Shown one piece after another: positions 18,049 through 26,973 of a stretch of DNA of 64,000 bases. A model generated the notes under the pieces. The model saw only the letters and a list, made by a program, of their open reading frames with translations, had not been told where the DNA came from and made no database searches. The position numbers and the translations under genes are program-made. The DNA is from JAFGJQ01 sp964586145 (GTDB taxonomy: Bacteria > Planctomycetota > Phycisphaerae > UBA1845). Each line of letters begins with the position of its first letter. The first letter of the stretch is position 1. The stretch spans positions 8,344-72,343 of the forward strand of contig CAZPHH010000012.1 in NCBI GenBank assembly GCA_964586145.1. The letters are read 5' to 3'.

Positions 18049-18165
18049 GAATCACATCTCCCGGGCGCCCGGAGCAAAAGTCAATCCCGGACGCTCTGAC
18101 TGCTGAGAAACCCGGTTGACGAACGTACGCCAAACCGTTAACCCACTGGTCTGAGGGCCACGCGA

Positions 18166-19452
18166 CTACCGGCCGCCCGCCATCTGCCGCCTGCCCTTCG
18201 CCACGTACACGCTGCGCTCGTCGGCCGTCAGCTCGTACAACCGCCGCAGCATGGCCTCATACGCCGGGGTCATCGTCACTTTCCGCCGCGACATTGCGAT
18301 GCGGGCCGTATCGATCAGGCCGTCGAGTCCGAACCCGCGGGTCACCACGCCGTTGAGGAACCAGGCGAACGGCGTGATGTACTTGGGCAACGGGGCCCCG
18401 GTGGCGACCGCCACCGCCATGGTGCCGACGATGGTGCCGGTGTTCAGCAGGGTCCCGATGCTGGTTTTCACGTGATCGCCGAAGAAGCTGCCCACCTTGG
18501 TGGACCCGCTGTCGACGGGCTTGCCGTCCATCATGATGCTGACCGTGCCGTAGTCGTTCTTCAGGTCGCTGTTGGTGGTCAGGGCGCCCAGGTTGATCCA
18601 CTCGCCGACGTAGGCGTGCCCGAGGAACCCGTCATGGTACTTGTTCGAATACCCATGGATGATGCTCTCTTCCACCTCGCCGCCCACGCGGCACATGGGG
18701 CCGATGGTGCAGCCTTCCCGCACTTTGGCGCCCAGCAGAATCGACTTGGGGCCGACGTAGCAGGGGCCCTCGATCCGCGTGTAGGGATGCACCTCCACCC
18801 CGGCGTCCAGCACGACCGGCCCGTGCCGCGTATCCATGCAGACGAACGGCTGCACTTCGGCGCCCTCGGCGACGTAGACTCGCTCCTTCGGTCCGTACAC
18901 CACGGAGGACTCATGCACCGTGCCGTGGATGCCCGTCCGGCCGGTCGCCGCAAAATCGGCCTCGATCTGGGCGGGGTTCGCGTTGATCAGGTCCCACAGG
19001 TAGTTCATCAGCGGGACCTTCACCGTTTCGGTCTTGAGCCCCTGGGCCCAGCCGTCGGGCAGCGGGCCGGCGGCGATGGCCTTGGCGATTTTCGAGTAGG
19101 CGGCGCCGCTGACCCGGGCGGCCACGATCTGCCCGTCGCACTCGTACGCGACGTCCGGGCCGTCGGCCGGGATGAGCGCGGCCAGGTCCCGCGGGGCGAG
19201 CACGCGCCCGTTGATCAGCAGGGCGGAATCCCCGCTGAGTTGGTTGACTTTCGCATGGGGCGCCTCCTCCGCCAGCACCGGCGCGATGTAGTCGCGCACG
19301 TGCAGCACGAGGGGAGCGGAGGGGTAGGCCGCCGCGATCTTCTCCGCCAGCGAGGTCATACCGCAGCGCAGGCGGCAGGCCGGGCGGGTGTAGGTCAGCG
19401 GTCGCAGGTTCCGGTATCCTTCATCCTCGAAAATCACCAGGGGTCTTGGCAT
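18166..19452 (-). CDS. GlmU-like sugar nucleotidyltransferase/acetyltransferase
   Basis: The 428-residue protein begins with a divergent nucleotidyltransferase N-terminus (LVIFEDEGYRNLRPLTYTRP, RLRCGM), the GlmU_Ntrans type seen in Bacteroidetes and planctomycetes. The C-terminal half is a left-handed beta-helix of hexapeptide repeats (VVLDAGVEVHPYTRIEGP, GAKVREGCTIGP, INLGALTTNSDLKNDYGTV) as in GlmU acetyltransferases. It probably makes an N-acetylated UDP-sugar. The ATG at 19452 is chosen because the family starts at MPRPLVIFED. It follows the ROK gene by 94 bp. With the ROK regulator and nagB next door, amino-sugar metabolism is the likely theme. Confidence 0.85.
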   Translation of the reverse strand: MPRPLVIFEDEGYRNLRPLTYTRPACRLRCGMTSLAEKIAAAYPSAPLVLHVRDYIAPVLAEEAPHAKVNQLSGDSALLINGRVLAPRDLAALIPADGPDVAYECDGQIVAARVSGAAYSKIAKAIAAGPLPDGWAQGLKTETVKVPLMNYLWDLINANPAQIEADFAATGRTGIHGTVHESSVVYGPKERVYVAEGAEVQPFVCMDTRHGPVVLDAGVEVHPYTRIEGPCYVGPKSILLGAKVREGCTIGPMCRVGGEVEESIIHGYSNKYHDGFLGHAYVGEWINLGALTTNSDLKNDYGTVSIMMDGKPVDSGSTKVGSFFGDHVKTSIGTLLNTGTIVGTMAVAVATGAPLPKYITPFAWFLNGVVTRGFGLDGLIDTARIAMSRRKVTMTPAYEAMLRRLYELTADERSVYVAKGRRQMAGGR

Positions 19453-19546
19453 GAGTTCAGTCTCCTTCGGCTCTTCCCATCCGCGTCGGTCCGCCATGCG
19501 GCCGACCGCGTTCTCTGTCTGTTCGTTACGGGCACGGTTCGACCGC

Positions 19547-20770
19547 CTACGCGGACGCCACCACCCCCCGCGGGTTCGCCCAGAATCGCTGGCAGACCTC
19601 GGCGGCGCCGGCGATGGCCCGGTCCTGCGACATCACTTCGCCGAGGACCACGCGTACCTTTCGCTCCTCCCAGTCCAGCACCATGGCCCGCAGGGCCTTG
19701 CGAATCCCTTCCTGCAGGGCGGGGTTGTCCTCGAACGCATACCCGCCCAGCACGAGCACGTCCGGATCGTACGCGGCCACCGCCATGGCGGCCCCCAGTG
19801 CCAAGTGCGCCGTCACCCGCCTCAGCAACTGCGTGAGCGGGCGGTCCGTGGGGCCGTTGGCGTACTGAAACGCCGTCCGCACGATGGCTCGTTTCTTCTC
19901 CGGCGGCGTCTGTCGCAGCATGTCCCGCAACGGCTCGGGCAAGCCCCGGCGGGGCAGCTTGGACAGCGCCGCGACGATGGCCGGCCCAGAGGCCACGGCC
20001 TCCAGGCAGCCGCGATTGCCGCAGGCACACTTCGGCCCGCCCGGCTCCACCACAACGTGGCCGAACTCGCCGGCCCGCTGGGTTCTCCCGGCCAGCGCTC
20101 GCCCCCGGCTGACCAGCCTGGCGCTGATGCCGCGGCCCACGTGGTAGTAGACGAGGCTTTCCGCCTCGCGACCGGCGCCCATGAGCGATTCGGCCGCCGC
20201 ATTCATGACGCCGGCACTACCCTGCACGAGCGTGTCACACCCGTACCGTTGGGACAGCCGGTCGCGGAGCGGCACGTTGTACCAGCGATGGGACGCACAG
20301 GTAACAACCACGCCGCGATCGTTCACGGCGCCGTTGATGCCCGCCCAGACGCCCAGGAGCCGGCTCACGTCCGCCTCCACGCGGGAAAGCAGCCCGCGCA
20401 GGTTCAGGTCAATCTGATCCAGCACGGCCGAAAGCGAACGGTCCCTGCCGAACCGGGTGCGGACCTGATCCTGCAAGGTGCCATCCGCCCCGACCACGGC
20501 CACGTGCAGTTCGTCCGCGGCAATGTCGATGCCGGCAAAACAGCCCAGCGACTTATTGACGGCCAGGAGAATCGCCGGCCGACCGCGGCCCGTACCCGTC
20601 TGCCCGGCCCGGACCAGCCAGCCCGAGACGAGAAGCCGCTGCACGGCGCCGTTGACCGTCGAGCGGTTGCGACCCAACAGATCGGCCAGCTTGTGCTGCG
20701 GGATCGCCCCCAGCCGGTGGACGACCTGCAAAACCTGCCAGTCCGAAGGTCGCACGGTCGGTACACCCAT
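19547..20770 (-). CDS. ROK-family transcriptional regulator (NagC/XylR type)
   Basis: This 407-residue protein has an N-terminal winged helix (about 7-70; LADLLGRNRSTVNGAVQRLL) and a sugar-kinase-like ROK domain with the zinc motif GEFGHVVVEPGG and CACGNRGCLEAVAS. ROK regulators of this shape bind a sugar or sugar phosphate and release DNA. It is divergent from nagB, separated by 172 bp, so it is the natural candidate to control nagB in response to an amino-sugar phosphate. The ATG at 20770 fits the domain. Upstream in-frame starts (ATG 20815, TTG 20839) would run into the promoter region. Confidence 0.88.
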   Translation of the reverse strand: MGVPTVRPSDWQVLQVVHRLGAIPQHKLADLLGRNRSTVNGAVQRLLVSGWLVRAGQTGTGRGRPAILLAVNKSLGCFAGIDIAADELHVAVVGADGTLQDQVRTRFGRDRSLSAVLDQIDLNLRGLLSRVEADVSRLLGVWAGINGAVNDRGVVVTCASHRWYNVPLRDRLSQRYGCDTLVQGSAGVMNAAAESLMGAGREAESLVYYHVGRGISARLVSRGRALAGRTQRAGEFGHVVVEPGGPKCACGNRGCLEAVASGPAIVAALSKLPRRGLPEPLRDMLRQTPPEKKRAIVRTAFQYANGPTDRPLTQLLRRVTAHLALGAAMAVAAYDPDVLVLGGYAFEDNPALQEGIRKALRAMVLDWEERKVRVVLGEVMSQDRAIAGAAEVCQRFWANPRGVVASA

Positions 20771-20849
20771 TTTCGCAGAATCCGAATCTATTCCTAGACC
20801 CGTAATCCCCAGCATAATGGCAGAAATAGGGCTTTTCAAGGGGGCGCGC

Positions 20850-20878
20850 TTGAATAGTTACGGAAACTGAATTAAATT
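20850..20878 (+). promoter_or_regulatory. Candidate nagB promoter
   Basis: TTGAAT (20850-20855) and TAAATT (20873-20878) are spaced by 17 bases, each 4 of 6 with the sigma-70 consensus, in the most AT-rich stretch of the region. This would start a transcript near 20885, about 58 bases before the nagB start. It overlaps the space where the divergent ROK regulator would bind. Confidence 0.4.
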
Positions 20879-20942
20879 AGGGCGTTCCGGCCGGGCAGAC
20901 GGGCCGGGGAAAAGGCAGACTTTACACCCCAGGAGGCACACC

Positions 20943-21743
20943 GTGGAAATCATCATTCGCGACACGTACGAACAGATGAGCAAGCTGGCGGCCGACGTCA
21001 TCCGCCACCAACTGCTCAAGAAGCCCAGCAGCGTGCTGGGACTGGCCACCGGCTCCACCCCCATCGGGACGTACAAGGAGCTGGTCCGGATGCACAAGGA
21101 AGAAGGGCTCGATTTCTCCAAGGTCATCACATTCAACCTGGATGAATACCTGGGCCTGTCCCCCTCGCACGACCAGAGCTATCGCTACTTCATGGATCAG
21201 CACCTGTTCAAGCACATCAACGTGGACCCCAAGAACATCCACGTGCCCTACGGCCACGCGGAGGACATCGAGGAGTTCTGCCAGTGGTACGAGGCGGAAA
21301 TCAAGCGGGCGGGCGGCATTGACATTCAGATTCTGGGCATCGGGGGCGACGGGCATATCGCATTCAATGAGCCGGGCTCGTCGCTGGGCTCGCGCACGCG
21401 TCTTAAGACCCTGACCAAGCAAACCATCGACGACAACGCCCGATTCTTCTCGAAGGAGGAAGAGGTGCCGCGGTTCGCCATCACCATGGGCGTGGGCACC
21501 ATCCTGGAGGCCAAGAAGATCCTCATGCTGGCCAACGGCCCCAAGAAGGCGGACATCGTGGCCGAGGCCCTCGAAGGCCCGGTGACGGCCCAGGTCAGCG
21601 CGAGCGTCCTTCAGATGCACCGCGACGTGGTCGTCATGCTCGACGCCGAGGCCGGCGCCAGGCTCAAGCGGGCCGACTACTACAAGTGGGTGTACCAGGA
21701 GAAAAAACGCCTGATCCCGCAGATGATCGGCAAGGTCACCTGA
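20943..21743 (+). CDS. nagB: Glucosamine-6-phosphate deaminase
   Basis: This 266-residue enzyme has the normal NagB length and converts glucosamine 6-phosphate to fructose 6-phosphate and ammonia. Family motifs are in place: LGLATGSTPIGTYKEL, ITFNLDEYLGL (catalytic Asp region), GIGGDGHIAFNEPGSS (active-site His/Glu region) and TMGVGTILEAKKILML. The start is GTG at 20943 with AGGAGG at 20931-20936, 6 bases away. It stands divergent from a ROK regulator and the GlmU-like gene, forming an amino-sugar neighbourhood. The next gene is convergent from the other strand. Confidence 0.96.
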   Translation: MEIIIRDTYEQMSKLAADVIRHQLLKKPSSVLGLATGSTPIGTYKELVRMHKEEGLDFSKVITFNLDEYLGLSPSHDQSYRYFMDQHLFKHINVDPKNIHVPYGHAEDIEEFCQWYEAEIKRAGGIDIQILGIGGDGHIAFNEPGSSLGSRTRLKTLTKQTIDDNARFFSKEEEVPRFAITMGVGTILEAKKILMLANGPKKADIVAEALEGPVTAQVSASVLQMHRDVVVMLDAEAGARLKRADYYKWVYQEKKRLIPQMIGKVT

Positions 21744-21860
21744 CGCCCGTCGCCTGGACGGATATGCCGCGTGCAAAAGACGCCCGTCCGCGCGACCGGC
21801 TTCGAGCCGATCCCGCGGTGGGCGTTTTCGCCGCGCAACGCACGGTCGCGGGTCCGACCG

Positions 21861-23759
21861 TCACGCCATCGGCATGGGGATCCGCTCCCGGTACGCCTCG
21901 ACGTCGGCGCCGGCCAGGCACGCCTCGATGATCTGCCGCCCTTGAGGATGCAAGTCCGGCTCATCCAGGTAGGGCCGCAGTTCCTTGGCAAAGAAATTCA
22001 CCAGCGTTTGCGCGCCCGCGTCGTAGGCGGCCTCGCCGACCTCCGGCTGCGTCTGCACCTGGAGCAGCCACTTGGTGATCTGAGCGCCTTCCACCATCAT
22101 GGCGGCCAGGGTGTAGCCCAGCAACGGACACCGGGCGGCGACCAGTTGATCCGGACGGAAGCGGCCCCCCCCGCGACGCGCCAGGTATTCCCGGGCGATC
22201 CACTGCGGCATGAACCCGACCTTCCAGCAGCCGATGTGCTGGTTCGGCGAAAGCGTGTATCGCGTGCCCGGGGTCGCCAGGATCTGCTCCAACAGCAGGT
22301 TGGCGTGGGTGACGCGCCGGCCGGTCGCGAACGGCCAGTACGAGCCCACACCCTCACTGCTCAGACCCGCCGAGTCCGTGATGCTGGGATTGTCATACCC
22401 GCGCGGGGCGACCAGCCGCCACAGCCAGGCCAGGGCCGGCGGCAGCACATGCAGCACGCCGAAAATGCCGTACGACGGCGCCTCGCGCGTACACGGCGGC
22501 GTGCGAATGCCGAAGCTCCGCACGTCGATCCCCACGGGCTCGTTCACGATGTCCGGCACCAACCGGCGCGGCACGATCACGCGCGGATTGGGACACGGCT
22601 TGCCCGGCTCATCCTCCACGTGTTCCCAGATCAGGCAGGTGGCCCGCGGCACGGCCTCGATGTTCAGGAACACCAGCGGCTCCCGGGGATGCACGCAAAT
22701 GGATTCCAGGTGCGGGTCCGTTCCGTACCGCGCGATATGGTTGATGCGCAGGAACCAACCGGCCTCCGCGTCATGCACCACCAGCTTGCGGCTGTCGCCC
22801 TGAAAGTCCGGATGGCAGAGGGCCATGTCGTCGGTGGCCGGCTGGAGATGGCAGCCGCGCGGCAGGGTCAACATGCGGCGTTCGCCCGTGACGGTGTTCT
22901 CTCCGAGCAGCAGGCGTCCGTCCTCCTCGCGATGGGCGTATTCGAGCATCTCGCTCTTGCCGCTGCCGCTGGCACCCTCGTGCAGGATCGAGACGATGAT
23001 GTCGTAAGGCGTGACCACCTGCACGGTGGAGGCGTGAGCGGTGATCCAGCCCTCCTCCCGCCCGATGGAGAGCAGCACGCCGTAGACCCCCTTTTTGGCA
23101 CTGGGCCCGGGGTACAGGTTCAGTGAGAACACCTCGTGCATCCGGGGGCTGCGGTGGTGGACAACCACCTGCCGTCCGTCACAGTGCGTGTGTCGGAACG
23201 GAGGGGCCACATAGATGACGGCCTGCGGCGTGAACTCATCCTTCAGGTCGGACGGCGTCAGCATCCCCTGCAGGTCGGCGAGGGCGGCCGCGAAAAAGGC
23301 CGCGTTGGCGGGCCCGACAAGCAGCGCCTCGTACCCCAGCTTCGGACCGCCCGGCGGAAACGGCAGAACCACCAGTTCCTGCCCGGCCAGCCAGTCAAAG
23401 ACGTCGCGGCGCCAGGGTGCAAACGGCCCGCCGAAGCGCTCGGCAAAACGCGGCTTGTCCGACGGCCCGTCGTCCGCAATGAGCATGCAGTCCGGATCGC
23501 GGCGCCGCATGTACGCATCACCGTAGTTCACCGCCACCCCGTTGCGGCAGCGAACCACGGTGGCCTCCACCACGCGGCCGTGTCCGGGCACGTCATACGC
23601 CACCTCGAAGGCGTCCGCACCTTCGGAACCCAGCGCCAGTCGGAGGATCTCCTCGCGGCTCTCGGGCATGATGACGCGCGGCGCGGCGGCAAGCACGGCC
23701 GCCGTATCGGCGGGAATCCGCATGCCGCGGTACGTGACGAACTCGTTCGAATCAGGCAC
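21861..23759 (-). CDS. PEPCK-like P-loop protein (DUF4914-like)
   Basis: The 632-residue protein has a Walker A motif GASGSGKSEMLEYA at about residues 280-290. The surrounding sequence (phosphate-loop kinase region, AEAGWFLRINHIARYGTD, NPSITDSAGL) resembles the PEP-carboxykinase-like nucleotide fold, and I recall this full-length type as DUF4914. No substrate is established that I know of. It could decarboxylate or phosphorylate a small acid. The start is GTG 23759 behind GGGGGAGG (5-base spacing). An ATG 6 bases earlier is out of frame. It is last in the leftward redox block, 67 bp after a Tat aldo/keto reductase. Confidence 0.75.
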   Translation of the reverse strand: MPDSNEFVTYRGMRIPADTAAVLAAAPRVIMPESREEILRLALGSEGADAFEVAYDVPGHGRVVEATVVRCRNGVAVNYGDAYMRRRDPDCMLIADDGPSDKPRFAERFGGPFAPWRRDVFDWLAGQELVVLPFPPGGPKLGYEALLVGPANAAFFAAALADLQGMLTPSDLKDEFTPQAVIYVAPPFRHTHCDGRQVVVHHRSPRMHEVFSLNLYPGPSAKKGVYGVLLSIGREEGWITAHASTVQVVTPYDIIVSILHEGASGSGKSEMLEYAHREEDGRLLLGENTVTGERRMLTLPRGCHLQPATDDMALCHPDFQGDSRKLVVHDAEAGWFLRINHIARYGTDPHLESICVHPREPLVFLNIEAVPRATCLIWEHVEDEPGKPCPNPRVIVPRRLVPDIVNEPVGIDVRSFGIRTPPCTREAPSYGIFGVLHVLPPALAWLWRLVAPRGYDNPSITDSAGLSSEGVGSYWPFATGRRVTHANLLLEQILATPGTRYTLSPNQHIGCWKVGFMPQWIAREYLARRGGGRFRPDQLVAARCPLLGYTLAAMMVEGAQITKWLLQVQTQPEVGEAAYDAGAQTLVNFFAKELRPYLDEPDLHPQGRQIIEACLAGADVEAYRERIPMPMA

Positions 23760-23826
23760 AACATCCTCCCCCTTTCCGGCTTCGTTTGCGGGGCCGGCGT
23801 CGCCGCCGGCCTTCCCGACTCGCCGT

Positions 23827-25044
23827 CTACGCGAAGTACTCCCGGGCCTTCTCCACCACGTGGGCAAAGTCCACGTGGCACTTGCAGGCGTGCGTGGCCG
23901 CGCGCAGGTCGGCCCCGGACCAGTCCCGGGCTTCCGGCGTCAGGCTCGCGAACAGGGCGCGGGCCTCCTCCCGCTGTCCGTTCTGCTCGACGTACGACAC
24001 GCAGCGGGCGATGGTGTTGAGGTCCGCCCGGGTGCCGGCGGCCCGACGGCAGCTTCCGTCGCAGGCATCGCAGTATGTGCGCCGGGCGTCGCGCAACATG
24101 TCGGCCACCGCCGCCATTTCCTTCTCCGTCAGCGGCTTGAAGTTGCGGGCGGCCGCTGCGTTCTCCCGCAGCTTCTGGATGTTGTCCATGAGCGAACAGA
24201 CGCTGACGAACCGCTCGTCGGACCACATCGCGGTCAGAACGGCGGTGAACTTGTTGAGCCCCCTGGCCTCGAAGTCCGGCATGATCTCCCGGATGCCGTC
24301 GGCGCCCTTGCACTCCTTCATGGAGATCAGGGCGATGCCGGTCTTGTAGCAGGCGTCCAGGGCCTTGTTGAACTCCGCGTTGTCGCGCATGAGCAGCGGG
24401 CTGGTGGCGGGCATGATCACGTCGACCCAGCCACCCTCTGCGGCGCTGTTCAGCAGGGCCGTGCGAAGCTCAATCGGATTGCAGTGCGTGCTGAAGCCGG
24501 CAAAACGGACCTTGCCGGATTTCTTCATCCTCTCCGCCGCGGCGGCCCATTCCTTGTCCTTCGGCACGTCGCGGCCGGCCTCCCCACCGTACTTGCCGTC
24601 GCCCAGCCCATGAATGAAGAACACGTCCAGATAGTCCGTCCGCAAGGCCTGGAGCCGCTCATCCACGCCCGCCACCCACTCCTCCGGCGTGCGGGGGCTG
24701 GCCTTCGTGATGACAAAGTACTCCTTTCGGCGGCCGGTCTGCTCAAACCAGTCGCCAATGCATTTCTCCGAGGCACCGCCCTTGTACGACGCGGCGGTGT
24801 CGATGAAACGGATTCCCTCGTCGTGCAGGACGTTCAGGTGCCGAAGGTTGCAGCCCCAGGTCGTGCCGAGGTTCAGGATGGACACCTCCACGTCCGCCCG
24901 GCCAAGCTTCCGCGTGGGAACGAGGGCGGCCGGCTGCGTTGCGGCGGGCTTGTCCTGGGCGAGGGCCGGCAAGGCGGCCACGGTAACGCCGGCGGCGGCG
25001 CCGGCACGCAGGAACTCTCGTCGGGATACGGCGTCGTCGAACAT
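23827..25044 (-). CDS. Tat-exported aldo/keto reductase with C-terminal cysteines
   Basis: The 405-residue protein starts with a twin-arginine signal (SRREFLRAGAAAG), cut after ALPALA, so it is folded with cofactor and exported. The reductase barrel keeps the catalytic residues: Asp/Tyr in FIDTAASYKGG, Lys in YFVITKAS and His in VFFIHGLG. Beyond the barrel (about residue 315 on) is a cysteine-rich part CDACDGSC, as in aldo/keto reductases carrying a ferredoxin-like tail. It probably exchanges electrons with the polyferredoxin gene directly upstream (45 bp apart). The substrate is unknown. Confidence 0.88.
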   Translation of the reverse strand: MFDDAVSRREFLRAGAAAGVTVAALPALAQDKPAATQPAALVPTRKLGRADVEVSILNLGTTWGCNLRHLNVLHDEGIRFIDTAASYKGGASEKCIGDWFEQTGRRKEYFVITKASPRTPEEWVAGVDERLQALRTDYLDVFFIHGLGDGKYGGEAGRDVPKDKEWAAAAERMKKSGKVRFAGFSTHCNPIELRTALLNSAAEGGWVDVIMPATSPLLMRDNAEFNKALDACYKTGIALISMKECKGADGIREIMPDFEARGLNKFTAVLTAMWSDERFVSVCSLMDNIQKLRENAAAARNFKPLTEKEMAAVADMLRDARRTYCDACDGSCRRAAGTRADLNTIARCVSYVEQNGQREEARALFASLTPEARDWSGADLRAATHACKCHVDFAHVVEKAREYFA

Positions 25045-25089
25045 ATGATCACTCCTCCATTCAGGTGCGGCCGCAGAGTCGGCACAAAA

Positions 25090-26973
25090 TCAACTCAGCA
25101 AACTCCTTGGATCGGGCATCTCGCCCGAACCCGGTCTCCGTGGATTCTCTTCAACGGCCCGCCCGGCGTCGGCTGTCCGGGTCAGCCGCAACGACCGGTT
25201 GCGTGCCCGCTCGGAGTAACTCATCGAGCGAGTCTCCCCTTCGGCCGTCACGTACACGGCCCGTCGGTCACCCACAACGGGACACTCCAGTTCGCACAGC
25301 CCGCAGCCGATGCAGTGTTCCGTGTCGATCTTCGGGACCTTCAGTTGCACGTGTATGGCGGCGACCGCAGCGGCCGGCGGCACGGGGTCCATCACGCCGT
25401 CAACAACCAGCGTGTCGGCGTCGTTGTCCGCGATGGGATATGTCCGAACGAGCCCGCCCGCCCTGTACACCTGTACGTGGTACGAGAGGCTCGCGTCCCC
25501 CTTGAACTCGCCGGGGCGGAAAGTACACGGTGCCCCAACGGCCTGGCCCGGGGCCGGAGAGTCAACCAGGGTCAGGGCGGTGGCCGTCGCCGCCCGCACG
25601 AGCTTCTTGCCGTCGCGGACCAGCATTTGCCGGTATTCGCAGTGGATCGCCTTCGGCGAGACCGGGCAGACCTCCTCACACACCACACAGGAGATGTTCT
25701 TGCTCCACGGCAGGCAGCGGCCGAGGTCAAAATGGGCGGTGCCCAGCCGGATGGGGCCGACCGCCTCGAACGCGCCCAATCCCAGTTTCTCCTCGACCGT
25801 GATCCGCTGAATCGCTCCCGTGGGGCACACGTGCCCGCAGGCCGTACACTGGTGCTGGCACGCCCCCATGCGGAAGTTCAGGATCGGCGTCCAGAGCCCC
25901 TCCGCGCCCGATTCGAACAGGGCCGGCTGGAGCACGTTGGTCGGGCAGACGCGAATGCACTGGGCGCACTTGATGCAGCGCGCGAGAAACTCCTGCTCCT
26001 CCACCGAGCCGGGCGGCCGGATGACCTTGCTGGAGAAATCCTGCGTGCTCTTGCCGCCGGCCTTGGTCCAGCCGAAGAAAAGCGCGCCGACCAGCGCGGC
26101 AAAGACGGCGTGGCGGCGGCCGATGTCCGGGCTCCGGATTTCCTGCCGGCGCGACGGCAGGAAAGCGAAGCGCAGGGCTTCGTGCGGGCAATCCTCAATG
26201 CAGTTGAAGCAGACAAAGCACTCCGCCATGCGCAACTGCTTGTGCGGGTCCGATGCCCCTTCGCACGACTGGAGACACAGGTCGCAATTCACGCATTTGT
26301 CGGGGTCGCGATCGATCCTCCAGAACGCATAGCGACTCAAAACGCCCAACAGCGCCCCCAGCGGGCAGACCGCCCGGCAGAAGAACCGCGGGATGACCCA
26401 ATTCATGCTCACGAAGAAGAGGAACAGGGACCCCACCACCCAGGCGTTGGCGTGCATGTGGTAGTCGCCGAACAGACTCTGGGTGGGCATGTTCGCAACG
26501 GGCAGCACGCCGATGGTGAACGCCCGGTACAGGAACACGATCGGGTCCAGCAGGCCGATCTGCAGGCAGCCGAACACGGCCGCCGCCAGGAAGCCGACCA
26601 GGATGTAGTACTTCAGGGCAAACAGCGGCCGGTAGCGGTTCGAATCGATCTTCTCCTTTGTGTTCCGCCGGTTGAACACCCAGCCGATGAAATGGTGAAA
26701 AATGCCGAACGGGCATATCCAGTTGCAGAAGATCCGGCCCAGGAACAGCGTGGGGATCAGGATCACCAGGCCCCAGAGCAGGCCGCGGTAGACCGTGTGC
26801 GTGGTAATCGCGGTGGCAATCCCCACCAGCGGGTCCACCTCCAGGAACTTGCTGACCACCCATTTCGCCGAGGGCCAGTCGTTCAGGTGCGTAAACGTGG
26901 TCAGCAACACAAACGCCAGGAAAAGGCCGAACATCACGGTCTGAACGAGGATGCGTACGGTCGTGATTCTCAT
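25090..26973 (-). CDS. NapH-like polyferredoxin membrane protein
   Basis: This 627-residue protein has about five transmembrane helices in its first 260 residues. Two CxxxCP motifs follow helices (CNWICPFG and CRAVCPLG), as in NapH/RdxA/FixG-type proteins. Several 4Fe-4S motifs then follow: CVNCDLCLQSC, CFVCFNCIEDC, CIKCAQCIRVC, a second pair around CQHQCTACGHVC, CVVCEEVC and CIGCGLCELEC. It likely moves electrons between the quinone pool or cytoplasm and an exported partner. It overlaps the upstream DUF362 gene by 4 bp (ATGA). That pairing, and the exported reductase downstream, suggest one membrane redox module. Confidence 0.88.
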   Translation of the reverse strand: MRITTVRILVQTVMFGLFLAFVLLTTFTHLNDWPSAKWVVSKFLEVDPLVGIATAITTHTVYRGLLWGLVILIPTLFLGRIFCNWICPFGIFHHFIGWVFNRRNTKEKIDSNRYRPLFALKYYILVGFLAAAVFGCLQIGLLDPIVFLYRAFTIGVLPVANMPTQSLFGDYHMHANAWVVGSLFLFFVSMNWVIPRFFCRAVCPLGALLGVLSRYAFWRIDRDPDKCVNCDLCLQSCEGASDPHKQLRMAECFVCFNCIEDCPHEALRFAFLPSRRQEIRSPDIGRRHAVFAALVGALFFGWTKAGGKSTQDFSSKVIRPPGSVEEQEFLARCIKCAQCIRVCPTNVLQPALFESGAEGLWTPILNFRMGACQHQCTACGHVCPTGAIQRITVEEKLGLGAFEAVGPIRLGTAHFDLGRCLPWSKNISCVVCEEVCPVSPKAIHCEYRQMLVRDGKKLVRAATATALTLVDSPAPGQAVGAPCTFRPGEFKGDASLSYHVQVYRAGGLVRTYPIADNDADTLVVDGVMDPVPPAAAVAAIHVQLKVPKIDTEHCIGCGLCELECPVVGDRRAVYVTAEGETRSMSYSERARNRSLRLTRTADAGRAVEENPRRPGSGEMPDPRSLLS

